Below are positions 48,901 to 63,900 of a stretch of 64,000 nucleotides of DNA, piece after piece. Under the pieces are notes generated by a model. The model was not told where the DNA came from. It saw only the letters and a list, made by a program, of their open reading frames with translations, and did no database searches. The stretch is from NCBI GenBank assembly GCA_964017065.1, contig OZ024784.1, forward strand, positions 10,583,152 through 10,647,151, given 5' to 3'. Each line of letters opens with the position of its first letter. Within the stretch, counting starts at the first letter, position 1. The stretch is from Haliclona indistincta. Its lineage: Eukaryota; Porifera; Demospongiae; Haplosclerida; Chalinidae. The translations under genes and the position numbers were made by a program.

Positions 48901-51900
48901 ATGGGCGTTTTCGCTTCGCCCACCACGCGTGTGAGTTTCAAGTTGTTTCACTGTCGAGGATTGCTGGACAATGGTGGCTTGGAGCAACAACAAAGTCCTT
49001 CCAGCGAAGCCCTTGTAGTTGGGCATTAACAACCACACCCAATGCAAGGGGTGTGGTCAAATCACGTGATGCTAGAGGCATGCTTGTAATTCAGTTGGCT
49101 CTGGATAGTGTAAACGGGGCACAGTACCGTTCCCAGATCGATTCCAAAGACCGGATCAGAATGGTTCCACAAGTGTAAACGCGCTGTTAGAATATCCATT
49201 CACATTGATATCACAAATTTGATCAATTGCTTGCAATCATATGAATACACTTCAGATTGATGCACAATCCACCTCTGGAGATGGATTGAAAGATTAGCTG
49301 CTAAGGTGTATGTGCAGATGCACTCTCTACCTGGTCCTGCAAGCATGGGACCAATAATTTTTGCTAAATTTATTATTGAGTTTTAGTTTGTAAACGTCAT
49401 TATACATATAACCTTTTTAGCTAATAATTTTTTTCTGTCAAAATTGTGTGCTTGCAAACATCAATACTATTGTTTTGCAGTTCTGCGTCATTTTGCAGTG
49501 ATTTAAGCTTCGTTTTTGTATGTAACTTCTATTGAATAAATGAGGAGTGATCAGTTTGAACTTCCGGTCCTCAATAATGAATCATGATAAATTAATGAGG
49601 AGTGATCAGTTTGAACTTCCGGTCCTTCTGATGTGTGTACATAGATAGCAGCACAAGGTGACTAGTAGACTAAGGGTTATATTTGACAGGCCTTGATTAG
49701 CATGTATTAAGTATCATTTTTGTTTCACATAGATACTATTCTGAGAAGATTCCCAGTCATACTGGTCACATACAGATCAAGAAAGAGGAGCTGCAATCTC
49801 AAGATGCAAAAAGATGGAAGAAAGATGCAGAAGATGCTTGCAGGATGTAAGCCACCTAATTTGGGACTAGGGTGGTAAATTAACGATATTCATGGCTTAT
49901 GCAATGAAGAACCAAAGCCTTGTTGGACATGCTTGCATTAGATACAACCATTGAAGCATGCACACAAGCAGTACAATCATACTCAAAAAAATATCGAAGG
50001 TGATTTTATGCCTGCACATGCGCATGTGCCTGTGGAATAGAGGCATACAGTGGTCTATTCATTTGTGTGTATGTGTTCGCAATGCGTATCTCGGCATCTG
50101 CCTGCTAAAACTTGCAATACAGTTACATGGTTATAAAAAAGTTAGTTACATATATTGGTATTTGAAAATTTCCAGATTTGTGATTGTGTGCTTGTTTTCA
50201 ATGACGTGATTGGCCATTGTGAGCGTTCAGGGTTCTTTCAAAATCTCAAAAGCGAAACTATCTACAGATGGCTACATTGTAACTTGATGGTTTAATCTTT
50301 GTTAGTACAGTCAGGAGCGTATAAGGGGAAAGAGCTTTGTACTGCCATATTCCCTATTACATGTAGTAATAGGGAAAACTAAAGTCCGCCGCTGTGTGCT
50401 GTTGCTACTTGGAACTTGGGTCTTTCTTAGCGCTAGTAAAGGTAGGAAATAGCGAGCCACAACTCACTGTATAAGATTGACTTCATGCTTCGCCACAACT
50501 TGCTGTATAATAATGAATCTATGCTTCGTCCTGCTCCTCTTCAAATAATACAAGTAAGCGTTAAGCCAGAGTCACTATCGCCGCAGTGCACATGGAGGAC
50601 GGCATAAATAGTTTTAGCAGACTTTAGTTTTAGTATTGGCTCCTTCCAGTTCACACACCATACAGGATTGATCACTGCTCATGTGAGCATACATTACGTG
50701 CTCGTCAAATTTGCACCTTTTCGTCATCTTGACATTCATTGGCAGGATAAGAAACGGCTGTATGAAGCATCTGAAGAACAAGATGCTGGGAAAACAACTC
50801 GGAAATTGTCGGTCGTTATGCCAGCAATACTTGGCTGTACATTCGCTATGCTGTGAGCTTCTCGGATGTGATCATTGTGGAGGTCTCAAGATAACTTTGT
50901 GGAGCCAAATTATTATCATATCAGATCACAGTGCATAGCAGCAATTTATAGACATACAACACAATGACTATTGTGACCAGCACAATGCATAGGTCATGAT
51001 AAAACCGGTATGTTCAATAGTTCAGACAGGGTATCTCCACATCTCCCCTTCCTTCTGCTTGAGTATGAGACCATGTCATAATTGAGGTTGTTCTGACGAA
51101 CTTTATCTTAGGCTCAGGAGGGTCAATACGAGATGGAGTCGTTGGTAAGGTCACTAGCTGATGTCTGTTGCGACGGAGGGTACTGCCAGCATCGATCTGT
51201 ACCAGGTACGATCTTGGTGCATTGGTCGGTTTAACCACAGTAGCTGGGGATCTAGTGTCTCCAGTCTGCGCGAGAACTGGTGTACCATCAGGTAGTTCTG
51301 GTAATGGTGAAACTCAGTGACATCTGTCATAGTTCTCTTTCTGGAGATCTTTGTGCTGCTTGTCTTTGAGTCTGAACTCTGATGGATAGGACCATTTGGG
51401 ACGAGTAGCTCTTGCACTTGTGGGAGAGTAGTGCGCAGTCTGCGTCCCATTAGTAATTCAGAGGGGCTATACCCACACCACTGAAGAGGAGTGGTCTGTA
51501 GAAGAAGAGTGTAAGAAAAGGATCATCTGATTTCTTGAGGAGCTGTTTGATTGTCTTGATCGATCTCTCAACCAGGCCGTTGCTTTGTGGGTACATATCT
51601 TGGACTCCTAGTGATATGGGAGAACTCATACTCAGAGGCAAAAACTGTCATAGCTTCAGAGTCAAACTGTAGACCATTGTCCGATCTGAGGACCTCTGGT
51701 ATCCCGTGTCGAGCGAATATTCCTTTCAGAGCTTTGACAATACTTGGAGAAGTGGTTGATGTTAATTTCACCAGCTCTGGATATCTGGATGGTACACTGT
51801 ATAGCTACTATGTCACTTGATGGGCTAGACGATGTGGACATAACTAAAGGCAATGTCAATGGTCATGAGTTTTCAAGTATGCTTACTACCTCTTAATGGC

Positions 51901-54900
51901 AATGCTCTTTACTAACTTCAGTGATTGTGTAATCGGTATAAGAGAATTACCGGTAGCAGTGCTCATCATGCTCATCACGAAATTTGTTTTCTCGATAGTC
52001 AAGCGATGGTTCGACACGCTGTAGCAAACAGTAGCGTCTTGCCCACAAATGTACAGTGAATTTGTAGTGATATTGGATAATGCATTGATTCATCATGTCA
52101 AGAAGGTTATGCTTGCAATAAGAGGAGTTGATGATATGGTTCTGATTTTGCCAAGGATACCAGACCTTTAACTGTGGAGAAGGTATTTGGTGAAGTAATC
52201 ACTCGATGGCACTGCTACCGTTAATTCTCTTATACTGATTACACGATCGCTGAAGTTAGCCAAGAACATTGCCATTAAGCCTAGGCGCCGCTTCACATTG
52301 TTGATATTCTTAGTTTTGCAGCTCGATCTCTCCATAAGAGTATAGCAAAATAATACACCCAACATTTTTGCTGTTTCTCGATTGTCGAGCGATGGATCGA
52401 CACGCTGCAGCAAACAGTGGTGTCTTGCCCACAAATGTACAGTGAATTTGTGTAATACTGTCCAGATTTTTTGTAGCAAAGTTTTTCTACTGTGTGAGAT
52501 GCTGATTTTCCGTCACCTTTGCATACAAGTATCGAAGATTGGCTATGTATGTTTATCACTGCAGTAGAGTGTGTCAATCCGTCGCTTGACTATTGAGAAA
52601 ACAGCCACAAATGCTGGTGTATTTTTTCTGCAATACTCTTATGGAGAGATCGAGAATATTAACAACGGTATCGACACGTTAAGGATTCAGATTAATATCA
52701 TTGAATGTAGATTATGCGTGATGTATTATACCTACAATTTGTTGGCTATAGTCCTGTTCGCACTGGTAATGCACATTGACACCTATCAGAAACTGTTCAC
52801 TATCGATACGAATTGAGAGCGTTCACACTAGACTCTGGAAACACGATTAGAACACTATGTGCTAGCTCACATATTGCAGTAGCTGTACCCGCTATGTTGC
52901 TTCTACAGCAGCGCTTAAACACTGCCAGAGGTTGACAGAGAGACGTCAATTGTCTGCCTAGAAGCCAGTGTTTGGGAACGTGTATTAATTCATTATTCAT
53001 GACTTCAAGTATTGCCCACACAATTCTCTTCGATGCGCATTGTATTTGTCAGTGTGTACAGACATTAAGTTCAAATTGATGTGTTTTTTTTTTTGAAAGG
53101 TATAACCGCCGACGTGGTATCAACCTGGGCGAGGTAAAGCTTCTTGTGTATGTCCAGGAACTGCAAGGAAGGCAGTATCTATTGAACAGAAGTGGACCCA
53201 AAGGATCTGTCTCTCTCGTTAAGCAGTGGAGTCCGTTTATAACTTCCTATCCTCTTCAGACAATAGTCAAAGACATATACACCCATGCTCCTGAATATAG
53301 AGAGTGTGTGAAGACTTTGGATGAACTCTATCAGGTTGGAGACTTGTGCTTCTTGTTTGTGCCCACATTTTATGGAGAACAGGCTGAGGTTAGAAATAGA
53401 CATTTTGCATTATGTATTTGCACATGTACTACAGATAACATCAGTTGATATGCAAAGTCAGAGAGTGCATGTCAAGCTAAAGGTTCAGCAAGAACCTAGG
53501 ATGGGCCCTGTTCTTAGAAAGTTCAACCTGCTACAGATTCAGTACCTTCCTATTAATCAGATGGCTAAGCAATTGGAAATGCCAGTACAAGCTTTGACAC
53601 GCATCACAGCATCTCTACAGTGTGAACGAGGGTCACCTGAGAAGTAAGAATTTTGTTTGTATATGCATGTGCATTGTATTGGTAGTTCTATGTAAGAATC
53701 ACTAAAATTAACAGTGTGGCTTTTTGTTAAACCTTAAGTTTTGGGTTTGGCTGGTTATTGAACTGCATACAAAACTTATTGCAGTTGGACATGATTTCCT
53801 GACATAGTAAATTTCTGAGGGATACTGGTCCATAGGCTAGCCCAAAGCAAGAGCTATGGTGTGTAACAATGTTATAATTTGTTCATGGAAGTTTGTATAC
53901 AGCAACTAAGTCAACTTTATGGACGATACAGTCACCATAGCATGCAACAGCTAGCAACGCTATTCAAACTTTCTACAGTAGAAGTTATGAACTTATTTAG
54001 GTAACTAGTTATCTGCTGTAGTACAATAAACATGCTCGTTGAACTGAATAACGGCGTGGTAGCCAAGCTAACCTTACCAATACTTTGCATAACGCTGCTG
54101 GCAGTTGCTGGTTCCTCAGACCCATTATCAATTGTATAAAGCATTCAATTGAATGGGCGTAGCAACAGTGTGGAGCAAAAAGTTAACGAAGATTTTTCGC
54201 TCATGTTTTTATTGTTCTTTTGGATTCTTCTATGATCATTGGTAAGGTCTGGGGATCAGACTATTGCATGCCGTAAGTATTACTTAATGTAGGTAAGGAG
54301 TGCTCTACGTGATTTATGGCACGAGGGGTGTGGTCGAGTGGCTGATAAAGCACGAGGCGAAGCCGAGTGCTTTATCAGACACGAGACCACAGCCCGAGTG
54401 CCATAAATCACGTAGAGCACGACTTACCTATATTAAGTGGTTTAAAGTATATGCCGCTGCTGGCTGTAACGCTATAACCGAGTGAATCCTTTTAGCCGCT
54501 TGGCCCGTGCTTTATGGGAATTAAAGCACGTTCAATATGAACACGATATTGTACGGTGGGCTGGGTTCACGAAATACGTGATTAACAGGAAGCGCGGTGC
54601 CTTTGATTCTGCCCACGCATATACTTTAAGAGTTTATATCGCCCATAGAGTTGTCTTGGTTGCTGAATGCAAGGAGCTTAGATTTCTAAAATCGAATTTT
54701 TACATAATAATAGCTCATGTCCTGAACAAGATTGCCTGCAAGAATTCTGCAGAACTTTTACTAGGACACATCAAGAGGTGTAGCCAGACACACGACATAC
54801 ACGCTTACTGGAAGTGAATGGAAACTTAGCCGAAGAATCTGTTACATTTCAAGATCACACTGTAGCACAATTTTATAGGGGGCAAATTTAGCATGAGAAT

Positions 54901-57900
54901 TTTAAAATGAGTTTCAATAGAAAATTTTGAGGAATAAGATATCTTTTTGGCTTTTGAGCTTTTGAGTGTGTTCAAGGGCTAAACAAACAAACAAACAAAC
55001 AAACAACATGGCATAGTGGCTATACCATGTTTGTTTAGTATGAATGATGGCATTACTTGCCTGTTAGCATTTGTACTGGTAAATGTACAGTAGGGTGGTG
55101 TTTACACAAAATTTAATGATCAGTCAAAAATTAACAGTAACATTACTCCATTCTAGTTTCCCAGCGGAATGTGGGAGTGTTTTAACTAACACATAAGACA
55201 CTTGATATTATTGTTCAGGAGTCTTGCTAGCAAGATTCCTGAAGGCTGCAACATCAAAAGAGTCTATTTGTTTCTGGGTCAGTGAAGAACCCAGAAACTT
55301 GATTCTACTTTTGAAATTCCCACTTTTCTTTGTGTTTGTGCTGTAGATATCGTAGTTTTAATGGGAAGCCAATACGGAAGTTCAAAAAGCTACTTTTTGA
55401 CTCCCTGTTAATATTTAAGAGCTTACAGTGGCTACACATTCGAGTGAGAGATCCGCAGCTATGGTAAACTTTCAAGCAGCTTGCAGATTTTAAGTACCTG
55501 CCATTCTGGAGATCCTTCTCCTAACTAGCTAAAAATGAATCTTATCGTCTTGCATCATGTGATGAGAAGCCACTTAATGTACAGACCATCATGATGGTAC
55601 ATGCATATGTGCATAGACCATCATGATGGTGGTACATGCATAATATGTGCAAAGGATCATTCAGTTTAGAGAAAAATTAAGCAAAAATGTGATTTTAACC
55701 CTTTAAACTAAATCATCTTGCTGACTATTTCTCTCGCAAATATCTCGTGTGTCTCTTGTGCTACTGGTCTCAAATTTGCGTCCTTTTTGCCAGTGAGTAC
55801 TCGCAATTGCCAATACTCAAGTCAGTCAGGATGCCCCTCTCACTGCAGAAATGAAGCTGATAAAGCACAGCGTCCTCATAAAATTTTCCTCAATGTTAGT
55901 ACTTTGGAGCTGGCTGCTGAAAGTACATACAAATAGCAGTGATTTTGGTGTGTTTAAAATGTTGCCCAGATCATGGAGAATGTGTGAAAATGTGTTTTTG
56001 GGTGTCCCGAAGTCGAAAATGTCAATTTTTGGTGGCCGTTTTGTTTTCATGAATCATGATGAAATTTGCACTGAAGCCAGAGAAAATGCCGAGCACTAGA
56101 TACATTTAACGGGGATGCTGCAAAAAACCACTGGATTTTAAAGGTTTTTGTATTCTTCAATAATTTGGCTTATTTTCAGAATATTTTAGCACTTTTTGAT
56201 AAAATTATGAGGTCTGAAGTATGTATGACGCCAAATGGCGTCATTAGGGCTTGAAGGGTTAAGTGTCTTCTTGTATTTCATCATCATACCATCTTCTTGT
56301 GTTTCATTAACATAGTGTCTTCTTGTATTTCATCATCATAGTGTCTTCTTGTATTTCATCATCATACCATCTTCTTGTATTTCATCATCATAGTGTCTTC
56401 TTGTATTTCATCATCATAGTGTCTTCTTGTATTTCATTAACATAGTGTCTTCTTGTATTTCATCATCATAGTGTCTTCTTGTATTTCATTAACATAGTGT
56501 CTTCTTGTATTTCATCATCATAGTGTCTTCTTGTATTTCATTAACATAGTGTCTTCTTGTATTTCATCATCATAGTGTCTTCTTGTATTTCATTAACATA
56601 GTGTCTTCTTGTATTTCATTAACATAGTGTCTTCTTGTATTTCATCATCATAGTGTCTTCTTGTATTTCATTAACATAGTGTCTTCTTGTATTTCATCAT
56701 CATAGTGTCTTCTTGTATTTCATTAACATAGTGTCTTCTTGTATTTCATCATCATAGTGTCTTCTTGTATTTCATTAACATAGTGTCTTCTTGTATTTCA
56801 TTAACATAGTGTCTTCTTGTATTTCATTAACATAGTGTCTTCTTGTATTTCATCATCATAGTGTCTTCTTGTATTTCATCATCATAGTGTCTTCTTGTAT
56901 TTCATTAACATAGTGTCTTCTTGTATTTCATTAACATAGTGTCTTCTTGTATTTCATCATCATAGTGTCTTCTTGTATTTCATTAACATAGTGTCTTCTT
57001 GTATTTCATCATCATACCGTCTTCTTGTATTTCATTAACATAGTGTCTTCTTGTATTTCATCATCATAGTGTCTTCTTGTGTTTCATTATCATAGTGTCT
57101 TCTTGTATTTCATCCTCCAGTTTTTGTATGTGTTCGTAGCACCTGTGTTGTACAATACAAAACTGTAATGGTGACTTTGATGTGCCCATGCATTGTACTA
57201 TTATTAAAGTTACAATTTTTATATATTGTATATACCAATAAGAGATAAGTATGTACGGCCTAATCTCATTTTCTATAGCAAAAAAGAAAGAGAAAAATTC
57301 AATCTTGGTCTAAACTTAAAGTTCTCCCAAAGAAATCAGGAAGTATGAGTTTAGAAATTAGCACCAAAATGATTGTGATTGTTTGTCCTCAGTTGGTCGG
57401 CTATGCTCGTAAAACGCAATTTGGTTGGTCGTTGTCACAAGCTACTAAGGAATTGATATTGGAGTATAAGACAAAGTATGTATCTAATAATAATAACTAT
57501 TAATTATTGTTTTTAATGAAGGTTTCCAAGTGTGATTAGCTACATCACTGAACATCCATCACAAGATAAGTACTACGAGGTTCACTTGTTTCCAGAGTGT
57601 AATAGGTCAGTGATCAAAGACAACGCACTTTGGACTATCACGCACACCTTGGACTATCATTTATCACGCACAGCAGTGCCAGCAAACAGCAGTGCTTGTA
57701 ATTGACGCAGGTCGTTAATCTATCTGAATAGGACTTGTTGTTGAACTTTAGTCTTAGTTGTTGCTCTGCTGTGCGTGCCAGCAAACAGCCATTATTACGA
57801 GTGTCACCTACTTGCTTGTAAGCCTCGTAACTTGGTGTCTGAATGCTTGTGTTACTCGTTTTCTTCAGGGTTGTGTAGATCACACAAAACTCTGTTTTTC

Positions 57901-60900
57901 CCATTGCCACAATGTATTGGCATATCAAAATTATATACTCCAGTTGTGACGTCACGTCAATTATCTGATTATTGCGAAGCTTTCAGGTTTATTCAGGAGT
58001 GCATATAAGGAAGGAGCGTTTAGCCGCGATTTATCCAAATATAAAGTGCGCGTCCAAAAAAAAACTTCCATATTAGGAGGTTTCTTGCAAGCGGCCGTTC
58101 ACTGGTTTGTAGTGTTCAGATCGCCAGCTAATTTGTCTGCCTTACCTTTCTGCCTACAAGAAGGCCCATAGAACAGCTTGAAAATCACGGAAGACAGTAA
58201 GCCTCACGTGCGCTGCATGCAGCGCGCAGCGGAGTTTACGTTTGGATATTTCCATTGCGTGCATTGGAGTTGAACGCTCCTTCCTTTTATGCACTCCTGG
58301 TCTATTTTATTCATATGCACCCGCCACCTTAAAGCTTTTGAGTCCTTAGAAACTGAAGTAATCATCAGATAATATTAGGTTATCAGTGCTTTTAGTTGTG
58401 CTAATCATTGCTTTCAGTTTTATTGCTTAAAACCTCTGACATTTAACCTCATGGTCTATTCTACCAGAAGCTTGTATATGCAAATCTATTGTTATACGCA
58501 AAGCCATACATTAACTATTACTTATTTAGTCGTCTTCAAGAGTGCAAAGAGTGGCTGAAATCACTTCCTGTGAAAAATGCAATACCAGTTGAGTGTGGCA
58601 GTTGGACACTAAATGTGGCACAGATTAATGAGGTCCAGTCAGCAATAGACCTGATGAAAAAGGTATGTAAAGTACACTTTTCTGTGTCTTAAGTTGATAG
58701 CACACACTTGTTGGTGCGTCAGCCACTTGGCGTGCCAATAATGGTCTCAACTCTCGAACACTGATAATGCAATCGTCTTAAGCTCGTGCATTATTACTTG
58801 TTCTCAACTGTTTTTGGCCATGCCCTTTGTTTAATAAACATGTTCGGAATTCTTCGGGTGACTTGGCAACAAAAGTTAAGTGGTTACAACCAAAATACAT
58901 ACTGCACATATGCTGAGCTCTGCTAGTGAGCAAGCAACTAAGAGTAGATGCTCAAATTTGGTATTCTTCTTATGAGTGCTATCATGATCGTTCCCAGGAG
59001 CTAATAGCCTATACAAGACTGAACAGCTTGCAGGCGTGGACAAGTGATGCTTTCAGTATGTTTGCTAAATGTGAATCAGACATGGCAGCACTAGCAGCTC
59101 CACCACTAGTACTGTAGCTAAATGTAGAGATGGTAAAGGATTGTGTTAGTGTGGTACCAGCTTATTACTGAATAGATAGTTAGTAGAGTAGAGTATAACA
59201 TACATTGTATTTTCATCTGTATAAATTTCATTAATTTTATCTTCAAATGGTATAACTTAATCTGAAATGCAGACCAGTGCTGATCCTGGCAAGACTCAAA
59301 AGTTGAAGGTGAAACCATCCATGATTTTTAAGGTAGTTTGCCAGTAGTGTGGAATGTTATTTGAGGCAAGCCGCATATGGCTTTGCCTGGTTATGACTGC
59401 AAACATGTGCATAAAACATCAAGCTGTAAATGACTTAAGTTACCAAACGAAGTAATATACAATTCTGGTGTACAGAAATTCTTTACCAGGAACAAAGGCG
59501 TAGACAACTTTTGATAACTGGGGGGGCTAAAAAGGCGCGTGAAGCGCGCGGCAAAAAATTTGCTAATTAATTATTCATGAGATGACGTTTTCAACATGTC
59601 ATCCATGTCGATCTTGCGTTGGGCAAAGCGTAGACCACAACTACGACCACCCCAGCTCCACCAATCGAGTCTAGCAACACCTTAAATACATACATACATA
59701 CATACATACATACATACAAACTTAAATACATTGTTGTTCAAAAATTTTTCCTAATCCCAAAAACTGGGGGGGCTGAAGCCCCCCCAGCCCCTACCTTGCC
59801 TACACCCTTGAGGAATGTTAGCTGTAAAATGGTTCTTAGGCTATCTATGAGGCTACTCGCCTGTCAGTGTTTACTGCCAGCTATTCGCTTTAAACAACTG
59901 AAGGCTGAAGCAGATCTAAATTTAAGCTTACAGCCTTAGTTTGTTGTACTTGAGCATTATTTGTACCTTTCGAAGTCATGGAGAGTGCACCAGAAGCCTT
60001 TTGCATAGCTTTTTGAAAATTTTTGTGCTATACTAGGTAGTGCAGCAACTCCGCTCACAATGGTTGGAGGAGAACTACTTAAACTAGTCATTCGATCCGA
60101 TCGTAACGAATTGCCATGCTTGAGTGGTAATTTGGGAGCTTGCGCAAGCATTCTGGACCAGGCCATCTCCCTAGCAGGGGGAGTGGCTTGAAGGCGAAGC
60201 TATATTTGGATTGAAAAATGTCCCCCGCAAGCTATGTGAAGTCATTCTGTACCACATGTTCTAATTCACGGGACATCTCCAGTATGTAACTTTTAGTGTT
60301 GTTTCAGTAAAGTGCACCTCATGGTCTGGCATGAATAACTGCATCACAACCTGATCACAACACATAATTTTTCTCAAGTGCACATCACGTTACTTCGCAC
60401 AGAGTGTTTGTATGGGGCCATACAGCATTTGATACGTCTGTATTATTTGCTCTTGACATTAACAATTACACTATCTGTACTATTATACATTCTCTATATT
60501 TATTTATTGTTCATTCTCTAGCCAACTGTTCATCAAGGTGGTCTAATACCTGATCCTGATGTTAGTTATGAATTGTTGGATAGAGTAGTCAATGTGTCTA
60601 GAAATTGTGCTGTACCCTTTGGTCTCAGAGGTACAGTTATTGGAATATCAGGAGGTGAGTCTTGGCATTAGTAAGAGTTATGAAGAAACTAAAGGTTAAG
60701 GGTTAGCTTAGCATTAGTATCATTTTTAACTATAATACTGTAAGGTGGCTTCCAGTGCAATGAGCACCTGGCCCTCATGTGCTTTGTGAGCCTGAGCATA
60801 ACAATGTGAGCATTAATTTTATCAGTAGGAGAACAACAAAGTTTTAAGTTTGTAAATTTCATGTCACATGCAAATAAAAACTAAAAATAAAGCAGCAAGA

Positions 60901-63900
60901 AGTTAGCAGAATTGTGCTTAAATGGATGTGTAACAAACAGCATGCAGGAATGGATCACTACAATGCATACATGCACATTATAATCTGGCATCCATTGTTC
61001 GCGTGAAGCCGGCATGCAGTTATGCACTGTATATCCTGGCTCTCCAACAGAGTTGTAGCATAGATAATATCTCCCATGTATGATTGTAGTGATCCTGCTA
61101 CTTTTGTAGCGTTCACTGCTCGCTCTTTAATAAATAATTCTTCTGAGTTAACGTCTCGGTCACAAATACTCGGCGGTATGCATGGTCACTACCTTGCATG
61201 CCGACTCGTCATTGCACTGTGTTATGAAGGGTGTGCTCGCTCAGGCTCGCGAAACACATCCAGCCACGTCCTGTATGGGCTTCCGTATAGACGCGGTCTG
61301 GTCCCGCTTCGTCGACTGCCGTTTGGTCGACTCGACCAGTCAATTAATTAATGCCCACGCACTCACACAACAAATTAACGCCCACTGGTTTAGGAAGACC
61401 CTCCCGACGATCCTTAGGCTTAGCAAGGGCCGAAGACCCGGGTTAGGACGACCCTCCCGATGATCCTTAGGCTTAGCAAGGGCCGAAGGCCCGGGTTAGG
61501 ACGACCCTCCCGATGATCCTTAGGCTTAGCAAGGGCCGAAGGCCCGGGTTAGGACAACCCTCCCAACTTTGCGCAGTTAGGAGAAGGTTTTTTAAGGTTT
61601 AGGGTTTATGGTTTAGTCGTTACTGTAGCGTTAATATCGTAGGTGGGTGTGGCCGCGTCGTAATAACTGTGTTTATTAGTCGACGAAACGGCAGTCGACC
61701 AAACGGCACTAATTCATGGACGCGATCTATCCTAGTTCAGTTCAACCTGGGTTGAACCCAGGTTCGCACGCCAATGCTAAGAAACGTCTGCCAGCTTCAC
61801 CAAAGGTATTTTCATGCTCAGAACAATCGTCTGATCAATCCTTGATGTCTGGAATCTCGAGAAACAATAAAACAGCGAAGATCTGCAATGGCTCCCTGAG
61901 AGTCGCCATCTTGATTTTCGTTGTCAACCAAGCAGTCCCGGTGACTTTCATAGACTTCCTAGAAACGCTTACACTTCAGTTTCACAGAGATAGTTAAAAT
62001 GCAGTAGGTGTGCGATAACTCATTTTCACACATGAGTAGCCAACATTCCACTCTCCTTACTCTCTGAAGCGGCTGTGCACCTTCTCATCTTAGACTTAAC
62101 TGCTGTTCACAAAGTTGTAAAACTGAAATAATAGCTAACATAGAATACAGCTAATATGTTCAAACTGATACATGTAGCGATCAAAAAGTTACAGGAACAA
62201 GTAAGGTAAAACGTTTTAATAGAGAATTTTAGTTTGCCGTTTCCGGTAAACGTGGGCACGTGTATGGCATCACGTGATCACATCCACACGTGTCTTGCTT
62301 GACGTTGACACGCATGGATCAGCACAGTCGATACGAGGGCAGTGCAGTGGAATTAAGTTTACAAAACATGTACTAAATGAACTGTGCTCGTGTAATGCAT
62401 GATCACTATGCCAAGCTTTAGGTGGCTACTTCTCTATGCATGACATTGCTTTGGCAAGGGAAGTGTATTCCTCGCGCCCGTACAAGCCGCCTTTCTATTT
62501 TGTAGAACCAAATGCAGACAGAATGTATAGCATTTCTAGATATTCTTCTGCTTCATAATCCGAAGACTCATCCTCGACCAGCATAGTAAGCAACTCTAAC
62601 ACGTCGTCTGAATCGCGCCTAACATAAAGCACAGTTAAGCTGCACAGTCAGTAACAGCAACTTGCTTGGATCCAGTTGTCGTATCCGTCGCTAAAGCACT
62701 CGAAGCCGAGCTATCAGGCCAGCCGTTCGTTGGGCATGAACTAAAATTCTCTTTGCGTGAATTCGCCACGTGTGGGAGTTACCCGTTTTGCCGTATCCCG
62801 GAAACGGCAAACTAAAATTCTCTAATAAGAGTGTAGGGATGACACTTGCAAAAGTAAAGGAACAAGATGAAACAATGCTTGCAAAAGTAAAAGTCCCAAG
62901 TATCCCTACATCAGTGGCTTGAATCGAAGAGGAGGATGCAGTCCTATGAAGTAATTGATGGTTGTAAATTAAAGCTAGATGTAGTTGTGTTTTGGAGGAC
63001 ACAGTCTGATGAAGTAATTGACAGTTGTAAACTGTTTAGAGGATGCAGTCCGATGAAGTAATCAACGGTTGTAAAAGGTATGAGAATAGGATTCTGCATT
63101 TGTTGCAGGTCATCGCAACAATTAAGCCACTGATGTAGGAATACTTGAGACTTTTAATTTGCGAGCATCTTTCCATCTTGTTCCCTTATTTTTGCAAGTG
63201 TCATCCCTACACCTTTCAGTTTTTTTTATTAAAACTTTTTAACTTTACTTAAGGAAGTTTTGTGCATGCCAACCAACGGCAGCTTCTATGTCATGAACTA
63301 GTAATTAGTCTTCAGCCTACTATGAGCCCATGAAGGATGGTGTTTTAGTAAAACCATGGTACTGTAAAATGTGTTGTTCAAGAAATGTAGGAGCGTTGTA
63401 CTAAACTAATTATTTAATATGTTTGCCACGGTGACGAGTAGTGCTTTAGTCCAAGCTATTGAGTGCCATGTATGCATTGAGCTAATTAAGGTGTGGCTAA
63501 GGTATACTTACGTGCTGTGAGTATACCTAGTATGATACTGATGGTACGTCAGATGTCAGTCTATCTGTTAGTACATGTAGATTTCCATTTTAATCAAATG
63601 TGTGGGTGCAGCGCTTCACATTCCTACTTTATTATGTTGCTCCCTCATTATGCACTAAATGAATATCAACTTCATGATGTTTGATCTTGATTAAAATATA
63701 GTTTGATGTTGCAATTTTTGCTGTATAGGTGCAAATTTCTATCTACAAGGTGATATTACTGGTTTTTTATACTGCAGATGGGTCCGAGTATGAGGTGCTT
63801 TATGATGAGCAGTTTCTTGGAGGATTGTCTATCAGAGGATCTAGAAATGCTGCCTACCGTCACCCTTCCTCCTGCCTCATTAACCTTTCGAAACGAATTC

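Noticed and set aside
54482..54817. 111-codon frame in XRN1 intron 19 as a gene
   Set aside because: No recognised motif, no splice context and repeat-rich surroundings.
56262..57113. CRISPR array
   Set aside because: Units are contiguous 26-bp repeats with no unique spacers, inside an animal intron.
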